Below are positions 1 to 6,046 of a stretch of 11,484 nt of DNA, one piece after another. This DNA comes from Parachlamydiales bacterium (GTDB lineage: Bacteria > Chlamydiota > Chlamydiia > Chlamydiales > JAJFMK01). Position numbers and translations under genes: made by a program. The stretch's first letter is position 1; each line of letters opens with the position of its first letter. The stretch lies in NCBI GenBank assembly GCA_020050175.1, contig JAGVKY010000209.1:1-11484 (forward strand). Reading direction: 5' to 3'. Under the pieces are notes generated by a model. It had not been told where the DNA came from. It ran no database searches and worked only from the letters and a program-made list of their open reading frames with translations.

Positions 1-308
1 ATTGATTTATCGAAGGCAGAATGGGCCCTTAACGGGGCGCGGGGGTGTCCCCGACTTGTTTTTGATGATTTACTTAGATATTCAGATAGAGTTTTTCAAT
101 AACGCCTAATGCGACTGGAGAAACCGCTGATTTGATTAAAAAATACCAGGCAGTTCCTTATACAAGACTCTGGGAGGAGCATCTTCAATGGTTAGCAGAA
201 AAGAAAGAAATGATAGTGGCTCGAATTCCAATCATGAGCGAAACCGAACTAGAAGAGAATGCACAATATAACGATCGGCTTATGCAATTATTTGAACAGA
301 TTTTCTAA
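1..308 (+). pseudogene. 3' end of an unrecognised gene, apparently frameshifted
   Basis: The first frame is open from base 1 and ends at TAA 100-102, with tail residues LVFDDLLRYSDRVFQ. The -1 frame is open from base 90 to TAA 306-308 and reads like ordinary protein (for example KKYQAVPYTRLWEEHLQWL), but it has no ATG near its beginning. Adding one T to the T5 run at 92-96 joins the two frames into a single uninterrupted 3' end. The simplest reading is therefore one gene with a one-base deletion, either a real lesion or a sequencing error in a homopolymer. Alternatively two genes are present: one ending at 102, and a 58-residue protein from TTG at 132, with GGAG at 117-120 as its ribosome binding site. 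I do not recognise the family. The end overlaps the convergent hydrolase gene by 21 bases. Confidence 0.4.
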
Positions 309-1529
309 GTTAAAGTTGGCGGAAACGGCGAGATGGTCCGTGAGCTTGCCGAAAATGCGGCGTATCTCGGCGGTCCCTTCGGTGGATCGAGAGTCTTTTT
401 TGTAGCGGAGGATGTAGTCATAGCGGCAGCCAGGGACATCACCAACAGGCTCTGGAATCTCCATAGCTTCTTTAGAAAAATAAGAACCTTGAGGTTCACT
501 TGTTCCCGGAGCATCCATCTCAATATAACGGCTTTCTCCCTTAGTACGGACTTCATCTTCATGTTCCGCAAGGAAAGGATCATTGAAATATTGAAAAAAT
601 GACTCTTGGATTTGAGAGTACTCAGCCATCGGCTCTTGATGATTGTTTAGGCGGGAAACATTAAAATCGCCAGCCACAAAGATGTCATCGAAATTATCTT
701 GGTCCGTTCTGATCCAAGCGAGGACAGAGGCCAGCGATTGACTCCGAAATTCTGCGCCTTGGTCTGTTTCAATAGCTTCATTGTGGAGATTGTAAATTGC
801 GATGTTTTTGCCATTCACATCTAACACGACTCGGATCACACCCTTATTAAAAGCCTCTAGCCGATTGACGGGGAAAGGACGAAATTCGGCATTTACAATA
901 GGAAACCGGGAGGCGACAAACAAACCGCTGCTTTTGCCGATTCGGTTATAACCAATGCTATGAGCAATGTAGCCATAATGGTTTTTTAAGGAATCGACGA
1001 GGGGTTGAGTGGCATTTTCATCCCAGACTTCTTGTCCTAAAAAAACGTCTGGAAGTTCTTCTTCAGTCAAGGAGGTGATTTTTTGAGCGATTAAGGAGGC
1101 TCGTTCAACGCTTGGGGCTAAATGAGCAGTTGCAGTTAACCAACGAGGGCCTAGTGCTGTATTAGAAGTCATCAGGTGAAAGGAATGACTTGAGGATGTT
1201 AATGGGGCATCAGATATCACGAAGGAAATATCTGGTTGCTGAGGGGTGGCGATTAAACTTGTTACGCCACTGATGGGTAATAGGGTAGCTGCGAGGAGCG
1301 AAGAGGCAATGGCTCTTCCCATCCAATAGACCCTGCTTGCTACTATAGTAACTGAACTGCTTTTTTGAGGGTCGATTGTAGGACTTACGACCCCCGTGAC
1401 GGCAGAATCGACAGCGTTTTCAGCAAAATAAGATCCTGCACGACAGACAGTCATCATGAAGTCGGAGGGAGGAGCCGTGTATTTATTCGAGATAGAGTAA
1501 GTGCTATGAGTAGATCGTACTCCGGACAT
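288..1529 (-). CDS. Endonuclease/exonuclease/phosphatase-fold hydrolase with N-terminal membrane segment
   Basis: 413 residues. The C-terminal part, from about residue 117, has the ordered signature of the DNase I / sphingomyelinase / inositol phosphatase fold: an early Asn strand (LMTSNTAL, N123), the metal-binding Glu in GQEVWD (E167), a NLHN strand (247-250), AGDFN (D288, N290), YDYIL (370-374) and the terminal TDHLAV with D398 and H399. All metal and catalytic positions appear intact, so it is probably an active phosphodiesterase. The substrate (DNA, sphingomyelin or phosphoinositide) cannot be told from this. The first ~70 residues are rich in Ser and Thr, and one hydrophobic stretch follows at about 72-94. 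That layout fits an anchored or type III-secreted protein better than a Sec-exported one. The start is supported by GGAG ten bases upstream. It has its own TATAAT box and lies downstream of the euo terminator, so it is probably transcribed alone. Confidence 0.8.
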   Translation of the reverse strand: MSGVRSTHSTYSISNKYTAPPSDFMMTVCRAGSYFAENAVDSAVTGVVSPTIDPQKSSSVTIVASRVYWMGRAIASSLLAATLLPISGVTSLIATPQQPDISFVISDAPLTSSSHSFHLMTSNTALGPRWLTATAHLAPSVERASLIAQKITSLTEEELPDVFLGQEVWDENATQPLVDSLKNHYGYIAHSIGYNRIGKSSGLFVASRFPIVNAEFRPFPVNRLEAFNKGVIRVVLDVNGKNIAIYNLHNEAIETDQGAEFRSQSLASVLAWIRTDQDNFDDIFVAGDFNVSRLNNHQEPMAEYSQIQESFFQYFNDPFLAEHEDEVRTKGESRYIEMDAPGTSEPQGSYFSKEAMEIPEPVGDVPGCRYDYILRYKKDSRSTEGTAEIRRIFGKLTDHLAVSANFNLENLFK

Positions 1530-1574
1530 GGCGAGAGAACTCCAAAAAAATTTTAATACTTTATATTACAGTAA

Positions 1575-1580
1575 ATTATA
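1575..1580 (-). promoter_or_regulatory. Probable -10 box for the hydrolase gene
   Basis: On the minus strand this is a perfect TATAAT. It lies about 45 bases before the start codon at 1529 and just beyond the T run of the euo terminator. No convincing -35 hexamer lies 16-18 bases upstream (ATGTTT at 17), which is common for weak or regulated chlamydial promoters. A second, weaker box (TATAAA, 1560-1565) is closer to the gene. Confidence 0.35.
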
Positions 1581-1609
1581 TTTTTGGTTCTACCCGGAAA
1601 CATGGGGTC

Positions 1610-1647
1610 AAAAAAAACGCCAAGAGATTTGCCTCTTGGCGCTTTTT
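1610..1647 (-). terminator. Intrinsic terminator of euo
   Basis: Perfect 9-bp stem, CGCCAAGAG (1618-1626) with CTCTTGGCG (1633-1641), around a 6-base loop. On the minus strand it is followed directly by eight Ts (complement of A 1610-1617), a textbook rho-independent terminator 25 bases after the euo stop. Read on the plus strand it has a five-T tail (1643-1647), so it could work weakly in both directions. Confidence 0.88.
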
Positions 1648-1671
1648 ATTCAAAAAGGTTGCAGTTGGTGA

Positions 1672-2142
1672 TTAGCTAGCTTTTTTCTTGAACTTCTTGT
1701 CGAGGTACTGCTCACGGTAACGCTTGAGTTCGTCCTCGTGGATAACCCATGCAGCGCCTTTACGTGCTCCGCGAATGTGTCCAGCGCGAGTAGCGTAGTA
1801 AATTTTTTGGGCAGGCACTTTAAGCTTATCGGCAACCTGATTGACTGAGTAGTAGCCTCTCATGTTGTCAAAAAGAAGCTCGCCATCAAACATCGAGCGC
1901 GTCCGGCTATAGCGATGCTTGCGGTAATCGTCGAGATCATCGAGGTGGATCGCCCAGCGGGTGTTCTCTTTTTTAGCGCTTAGTTTTTTCAACTTAATCG
2001 CTACATAGATCGCCTGACGAGTCACGTTGCTAATTTCAGCAGCCTCGGTAATAGAGACAAGCTTCTGTTCGTGTCCCTGCGACCGATGGGAATCGACTTT
2101 TGTTCTCTTTTTTTCGAGAGTTGGTGTTAATGTCTTTGCCAT
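1672..2142 (-). CDS. euo: EUO, chlamydia-specific developmental transcription regulator
   Basis: 156 residues with two tandem helix-turn-helix units of the excisionase/MerR-like (HTH_17) kind: residues 29-75 (SITEAAEISNVTRQAIYVAI) and 98-143 (YSVNQVADKLKVPAQKIYYA). Each ends in a wing followed by an acidic/tyrosine helix (DDLDDYRK; DELKRYRE), so the protein looks like an internal duplication. The linker with YSRTRSMFDGELLFDN and the second unit match chlamydial EUO as I remember it. In C. trachomatis EUO is made early, binds AT-rich DNA and represses late promoters, holding the cell in the replicating reticulate-body state. It is somewhat shorter than the C. trachomatis protein (about 183 residues), mainly at the N-terminus. 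The Shine-Dalgarno is weak (AAGAGA about 7 bases before ATG). It is monocistronic, with its own promoter, a long leader and its own terminator. Confidence 0.92.
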   Translation of the reverse strand: MAKTLTPTLEKKRTKVDSHRSQGHEQKLVSITEAAEISNVTRQAIYVAIKLKKLSAKKENTRWAIHLDDLDDYRKHRYSRTRSMFDGELLFDNMRGYYSVNQVADKLKVPAQKIYYATRAGHIRGARKGAAWVIHEDELKRYREQYLDKKFKKKAS

Positions 2143-2235
2143 TTCTTGTCTCTTTTCTTATGTAAGGACTAACTACAAAATTAAGGTTTAGTAGACGCTT
2201 TCTTAAGGACTTATCGAAAATCCAAGTTAATCGCC

Positions 2236-2397
2236 CTACGAGGTTAGGTAAAAATTGTGTAAGCATTCTCTCAACCCAAGCGAATTTTTTTCTAGTCTTT
2301 CGTTACATGTTCCAAGGACTGTGTCTTCTGGTTGGCGCCTTACATTTACCACCTTGTCTACTGGTCTTTGAATGAAACACTCCTTCCAAAGTTCCAC
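2236..2397 (-). other. Possible small ORF or coding relic in the euo leader
   Basis: A GTG-started frame of 53 codons. It begins MELWKECFIQRPVDKVV and ends LRECLHNFYLTS before TAG, and the frame is open further upstream to about 2430. The translation looks more protein-like than random AT-rich DNA. However, there is no Shine-Dalgarno before the GTG, and from the best euo promoter the message would start only about 13 bases upstream. A second frame (ATG at 2266, MLTQFLPNLVGRLTW) follows it and runs into euo out of frame. These may be a leader peptide, a decayed gene or a chance open frame. Confidence 0.2.
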
Positions 2398-2411
2398 CGC
2401 TTGAAGTGAAG

Positions 2412-2445
2412 TGTAAATTTTACATTGACGTTATTTAAACGTCAA
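2412..2445. repeat. Two abutting perfect dyads covering the euo promoter
   Basis: Dyad A, TGTAAA-T-TTTACA (2412-2424), spans the -10 box. Dyad B, with arms TTGACGTT (2425-2432) and AACGTCAA (2438-2445) around ATTTA, spans the spacer and -35 box. The second begins at the very next base after the first. Both would be natural operator sites for dimeric repressors; EUO itself (autoregulation) is one candidate by position, but nothing in the sequence proves which protein binds. Confidence 0.6.
2417..2445 (-). promoter_or_regulatory. euo: Main candidate promoter of euo
   Basis: Read on the minus strand: TTGACG (2440-2445, 5 of 6 to consensus), a 17-base spacer and TAAAAT (2417-2422, 5 of 6). This is the best sigma70/sigma66-type promoter in the window. 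Transcription would start near 2410, leaving a leader of about 268 nt before the euo ATG. Confidence 0.6.
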
Positions 2446-2464
2446 GACTTCTTAACTTTTCGGA

Positions 2465-2493
2465 AATAGAAGATGATAAAGAGCCCTTGTCAA
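2465..2493 (-). promoter_or_regulatory. Second, weaker candidate promoter upstream of euo
   Basis: On the minus strand: a perfect TTGACA (2488-2493), a 17-base spacer and TCTATT (2465-2470, 4 of 6). It would start about 48 bases upstream of the main candidate and read through both dyads. Confidence 0.3.
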
Positions 2494-2566
2494 GTAGAGG
2501 CCTCTAGGGGTAATGTTCATTTCTCGCGGCCGTTATACCTGCTAGCTAATTATTCAAGGACTTTTC

Positions 2567-3163
2567 ATGTCACGAACACGTCTCATCGCCCTTCTTTTGT
2601 TAAGCGCTTGCACTCCTCCGGAGCCTATCGAAATTTCTAAAGGGCTTCCCGCTCTCGAACTTTTTCATGTGGCTGAGCTAAGGGGAAAATATGATATTCG
2701 ATTAGATACGGCAGCTACCTACTATAATCCTGGGATTGGGGGGTTATGTCTAAGATACACCTCAGAGGAGCTCTTCGACCTTTGCGAGGCGAGAAATCTA
2801 CTCGTAGACCTTGTTGATTCTCTTATTCGTCAAATTTCTTTGGATCCAGGCGTCGGCGGAGCGGTGACATTTCCCCCCTTTACGAGTGATAATTTGGATC
2901 TTATCATCACTTTCGACTCCTTTTATGGACAGTATGTGGACTTACAGTATGTCAATCAGATCCGTTTAGAGAATGGATTAGTGAGGTATTATGCTTTTTC
3001 TGCCTTCAATTGTGATGCTGAACATTTTGAGAAGCATAGTGAACCTTATGAAACCGCTAGGTTGAATAGTTATGCTTGGCGTAAGGCGAAAGAATTCTTC
3101 CCGCCTCTTCCAGAAGAAGGGGATATCGAAGAGCTTTCCTCCCCCAATTTTTTTGAGGAGTGA
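2567..3163 (+). CDS. Predicted lipoprotein of unknown function
   Basis: 198 residues with a short signal peptide: basic MSRTR, hydrophobic LIALLLL, then the lipobox LSAC with the lipidated Cys at position 15. The mature part is acidic and ends PEEGDIEELSSPNFFEE. It has no domain I recognise; local motifs include FYGQYVDLQYVNQIRLENG (about 124-142). The start is firm: AAGGA lies six bases upstream. Only three bases separate its stop from sdhC, and its last Glu codons form the GAGGAG ribosome binding site of sdhC, so the two are co-transcribed and probably translationally coupled. Position suggests a link to the succinate dehydrogenase complex or simply shared transcription; no function can be assigned. 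Confidence 0.82.
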   Translation: MSRTRLIALLLLSACTPPEPIEISKGLPALELFHVAELRGKYDIRLDTAATYYNPGIGGLCLRYTSEELFDLCEARNLLVDLVDSLIRQISLDPGVGGAVTFPPFTSDNLDLIITFDSFYGQYVDLQYVNQIRLENGLVRYYAFSAFNCDAEHFEKHSEPYETARLNSYAWRKAKEFFPPLPEEGDIEELSSPNFFEE

Positions 3164-3166
3164 TCC

Positions 3167-3937
3167 ATGACGTCAGCGTTTTTGAAACGCCGCCTTCATT
3201 CTCTGACAGGTCTTTTTCTCTCTCTCTTTTTGATCGAGCACCTGTTTGTTAATTCTCAATCAGCCCTATTTTTAGGCGATTTTGGAGAGACGTTTATCCG
3301 TTCGGCTAATGGAATCCATGATCTTCCCTATTTAAAGGCATTGGAACTTGGATTGCTTCTTGTCCCATTCGTTTTTCATGGCTATTTGGGACTTATCTAT
3401 CTATGGGAAGGGGCTCCGAATGATCATGCTTCAGATGGGTCCCGTCCTTCCCTCCCGCAGTATTCCCATAATAAGGGGTATACCTGGCAAAGAATCACAG
3501 CTCTTATCCTTGTTTTTGGGGTCATTGGACATGTGATCCACATGAGATTTTTAGATTTTCCTGAAGAGATAAAAAAAGGGGCAGAAACAAGTTACAAGGT
3601 CGAAGTGCCCCATGATCCCCTACTCCTCAAACTTGCCAAGGAGAGAAAGGTTCCTTACGAAGTCCAAGGGGATCGACTTTTACTCACCACTCACGATTTT
3701 GGAACTGCGGAACTTTTTGTCGTTCGAAAGAGCTTTTTAAGCCCCACGCTCATCATCCTTTATCTTCTTTTCCTCTTCTCTTCCATCTTTCACGGATTTA
3801 ATGGGCTTTGGACCTTTTTAATTAGTTGGGGAATCACGCTAAGCAAAAGATCTCAGGTCTATGCTTGGCGGCTATCTTCCTGCATCATGGTTGTTCTTGC
3901 ACTCTTTGGCTTGATGGCAATTTTTGGAGGATTTTGA
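3167..3937 (+). CDS. sdhC: Succinate dehydrogenase cytochrome b558 subunit (type B, dihaem)
   Basis: 256 residues. This is the membrane anchor that passes electrons from the SdhAB head to quinone through haem b. Five hydrophobic segments are visible at about 11-30, 56-80, 107-128, 190-208 and 231-253. Histidines placed for axial haem ligands are H25 (IEHLFVN), H71 (FHGYLGL), H122/H125 (GHVIHMRF) and H209 (FHGFNGLW), the four-His pattern of single-subunit type B anchors such as those of Bacillus and Wolinella. Between the third and fourth helices is a soluble stretch of about 55 residues (133-188) that the shorter Bacillus protein (about 200 residues) would lack. Start: GAGGAG six bases upstream of the ATG. 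It is followed two bases later by sdhA. Confidence 0.93.
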   Translation: MTSAFLKRRLHSLTGLFLSLFLIEHLFVNSQSALFLGDFGETFIRSANGIHDLPYLKALELGLLLVPFVFHGYLGLIYLWEGAPNDHASDGSRPSLPQYSHNKGYTWQRITALILVFGVIGHVIHMRFLDFPEEIKKGAETSYKVEVPHDPLLLKLAKERKVPYEVQGDRLLLTTHDFGTAELFVVRKSFLSPTLIILYLLFLFSSIFHGFNGLWTFLISWGITLSKRSQVYAWRLSSCIMVVLALFGLMAIFGGF

Positions 3938-3939
3938 AG

Positions 3940-5829
3940 ATGGCAAAACGTCCTCATGTTGTTGTCGTAGGTGGAGGTCTTGCAGGGTTATCGGCTGTCA
4001 TTCGCCTTGTCGAAAAGGGAATGGAGGTGACCGTTGTTTCTGTTACTCCCTGTAAAAGATCTCATTCTGTTTGCGCTCAAGGGGGAATTAATGCCGCAGT
4101 GAATCTAAAGGGCGAGGATGATTCTCCTATTATTCATGCCTACGACACCATCAAAGGGGGCGATTTTTTAGCGAATCAACCCCCCGTTGTCGAGATGTGT
4201 CTTGCAGGTCCCTCCATCATCAATCTTTTGGATCGGATGGGGTGCCCCTTCAATCGTACAAGCGAAGGTAATTTAGATTTCCGTCGCTTCGGAGGGACTC
4301 TTTACAATCGGACCGCATTTTGCGGTGCCTCTACGGGCCAGCAACTCCTTTATGCGCTCGATGAGCAGGTCCGTAGGTTCGAAACCAAAGGGTTTGTCCA
4401 TCGGATGGAGCATCACGAGTTCTTACGCCTTGTCATGGATCAAGAGGGGAAGTCTAGAGGGATTGTTTTCCTCGATCTTTTTAACCTTTCTATTGGAGTT
4501 TTAAAAGCTGATGCAGTTGTTATCGCAACTGGCGGACCGGGGTTAATCTTTAAAAAATCGACCAATTCCACATTTTGCACTGGCGCTGCCAACGGACGTC
4601 TTTATCAACAAGGGATGTGGTATGCCAATGGGGAATTTATCCAGGTTCACCCAACTGCAATCCCAGGTAAAGATAAACTCCGCTTGATGTCTGAGTCTGC
4701 TAGAGGAGAGGGAGGAAGAATCTGGGTCTATGGAAATAGTTCTCTCAAAATCAAAGGACCTGATGGAAAAGAGATTCCTTGTGGAGTGACAGGAGAGCCC
4801 TGGTATTTCCTAGAGGAGCTTTATCCAGCTTACGGCAATCTGGTTGCAAGGGATGTCGCCAGCCGAGAAGTTCTCCGCGTTTGCGAGATGGGACTTGGAA
4901 TCAATGGTGAAAAGCAAGTCTATCTAGATGTGACCCATCTTCCGCACGAAAAACTTCATAAACTCAAAGCAATCCTCGATATCTACGAAAAATTCACGGG
5001 AGAAGATCCTAAAAAAGTCCCGATGAAGATCTATCCTGCTGTTCACTATTCGATGGGGGGAGCATGGGTCGATTGGCCAGCTGCGGATGATCCTGATCGG
5101 AGCAAAAGGTACAGGCAGATGACGAACATCCCCGGCTGTTTTAATGTCGGGGAGTCAGACTACCAATTTCATGGGGCTAATCGATTAGGAGCCAACTCCC
5201 TTCTTTCGTGTATTTTTGCCGGATTAGTGGCAGGCGTTGAAGTGCCTCGCTATCTGACCCAAGTTTCAGAATTGAACGAAGCAGTCGAAAACGAGATTTT
5301 TTCTTATCACCAGGCAGAGGAAGAAAAGAGAAGAGAGGAACTTTTTGCCCAAGAGGGGAACGAAAATATTTACGCCCTCCACAATGAGCTTTCTGAGGTC
5401 ATGGTCGAGAATATGACCGTTAAAAGGTCCAACCCAAGTCTAGAAAAAACTTACGCCACAATTCTAGAGCTTTTGAACCGGTTAAACCACGTCTCTCTTC
5501 CGGATAAGAGCCGTTTTGCAAATCAAAGCTTTATCTTTGCCAATCAATTTCGGTCGATGCTTCAGCTGGCCCTTGTGATGACTAAGGGTGCCCTCCTCCG
5601 AAATGAATTCCGCGGTGCTCACTTTAAAGAGGGCTACCCCGAAAGAGATGATCAACATTTCCTGAAGACAACGGTTGCAGCCTTCGACCCCATCACCAAA
5701 GAACCGAAAATCTTCTATCAGCCTGTGGATACTCGCCATTTCCCCCCTGAACTGCGCGATTACACCAAAGCTAAGAAAGGGAAACCGGAAATCCACAATT
5801 TGCCGAACAAGATAGAGCTGCCACTCTAA
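3940..5829 (+). CDS. sdhA: Succinate dehydrogenase flavoprotein subunit
   Basis: 629 residues; oxidises succinate to fumarate with covalently bound FAD. The start is the ATG at 3940 (MAKRPHVVVVGGGLAG), with GGAGG at 3926-3930 nine bases before it and only two bases after the sdhC stop. The frame stays open upstream to 3826, but that extension lies inside sdhC and is not real. Visible motifs: dinucleotide fold GGGLAG (11-16); FAD-linking His42 in SHSVCAQGG; the type B signature FRRFGGTLYNRTAF (114-127) and TGQQLLYALDEQVRR (132-146); substrate and proton-path residues H237 (HPT), R255 (RGEGG), H369 (HYSMGG) and R415 (HGANRLGANSLL). The length is close to that of the chlamydial and Bacillus proteins and all key residues are present. 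Confidence 0.97.
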   Translation: MAKRPHVVVVGGGLAGLSAVIRLVEKGMEVTVVSVTPCKRSHSVCAQGGINAAVNLKGEDDSPIIHAYDTIKGGDFLANQPPVVEMCLAGPSIINLLDRMGCPFNRTSEGNLDFRRFGGTLYNRTAFCGASTGQQLLYALDEQVRRFETKGFVHRMEHHEFLRLVMDQEGKSRGIVFLDLFNLSIGVLKADAVVIATGGPGLIFKKSTNSTFCTGAANGRLYQQGMWYANGEFIQVHPTAIPGKDKLRLMSESARGEGGRIWVYGNSSLKIKGPDGKEIPCGVTGEPWYFLEELYPAYGNLVARDVASREVLRVCEMGLGINGEKQVYLDVTHLPHEKLHKLKAILDIYEKFTGEDPKKVPMKIYPAVHYSMGGAWVDWPAADDPDRSKRYRQMTNIPGCFNVGESDYQFHGANRLGANSLLSCIFAGLVAGVEVPRYLTQVSELNEAVENEIFSYHQAEEEKRREELFAQEGNENIYALHNELSEVMVENMTVKRSNPSLEKTYATILELLNRLNHVSLPDKSRFANQSFIFANQFRSMLQLALVMTKGALLRNEFRGAHFKEGYPERDDQHFLKTTVAAFDPITKEPKIFYQPVDTRHFPPELRDYTKAKKGKPEIHNLPNKIELPL

Positions 5830-6046
5830 CAATGTTCATCCTGTTTCCTATTGCTTGGTCCGTATAATTATTTAAATTTAAGGATTAGGCTTTCCTAAAG
5901 GTGGAGGACAAAAAACTCTTTTAACGGCGCTCCTACAAAATCCTGTAGATGTCCACACTATAATTTTATTGAATTCGGTCAAATATTGGGGCCTCAGATA
6001 ACGAATTTGGTTGAACTTGTCGTTGGGGTTGGACAATATCGGCCTT
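5830..6046 (+). promoter_or_regulatory. Gap between sdhA and sdhB with two TATAAT boxes
   Basis: 217 bases without a gene. Perfect TATAAT hexamers lie at 5863-5868 and 5959-5964, about 185 and 83 bases before the sdhB ATG. Neither has a good -35 at 16-18 bases. An imperfect hairpin (TTTAAGGA with TTCCTAAA, 5877-5898) has no T run, so it is not an obvious terminator. A near-perfect Shine-Dalgarno (AAAGGTGGAGGA, 5897-5908) is not followed by a usable start codon. An internal promoter for sdhB and its downstream genes is likely. Confidence 0.4.

Larger units (their letters stand above)
2164..2562 (+). repeat. Four dispersed copies of AAGGACT
   Basis: AAGGACT occurs at 2164-2170, 2205-2211, 2314-2320 and 2556-2562, the last being the ribosome binding site of the lipoprotein gene. 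One copy or fewer is expected by chance in a region of this size. Spacing is irregular (41, 109 and 242 bases), so a single cooperative array is not obvious. Confidence 0.35.
2143..2566. promoter_or_regulatory. Divergent intergenic region between euo and the lipoprotein-sdhCA operon
   Basis: A 424-base region with no gene I would assert. It holds two candidate minus-strand promoters for euo, two adjacent perfect dyads, a 12-bp palindrome TAGAGGCCTCTA (2495-2506), four copies of AAGGACT and a possible small minus-strand reading frame. No convincing plus-strand promoter for the lipoprotein gene is visible. Weak possibilities are TTGTCA (2487-2492) with TAATGT (2511-2516) at 18 bases, and TTAACT (2452-2457) with GATAAA (2475-2480) at 17 bases. 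Confidence 0.6.

Noticed and set aside
333..602. Plus-strand open frame of 89 codons within the hydrolase gene
   Set aside because: It is the antisense shadow of a gene with intact catalytic motifs and shows no features of its own.
2495..2506. Palindrome TAGAGGCCTCTA as an operator
   Set aside because: It stands alone and matches no promoter element placed well enough to call; noted in the intergenic entry.
3826..3939. Upstream extension of sdhA (38 more residues) to an earlier ATG
   Set aside because: It lies wholly inside sdhC in another frame; the ATG at 3940 has an ideal GGAGG and begins the FAD-binding fold as expected.
5482..5832. Minus-strand open frame of 116 codons under the sdhA 3' end
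   Set aside because: Antisense to well-conserved sdhA coding sequence, with no ribosome binding site or family resemblance.
5897..5908. Strong Shine-Dalgarno-like AAAGGTGGAGGA as evidence of a gene
   Set aside because: No start codon at a usable distance leads to more than a few codons; mentioned only as a possible trace.
6011..6046. TTG start adding 12 residues to SdhB
   Set aside because: No better ribosome binding site, and the family begins close to the ATG at 6047; kept only as an alternative.
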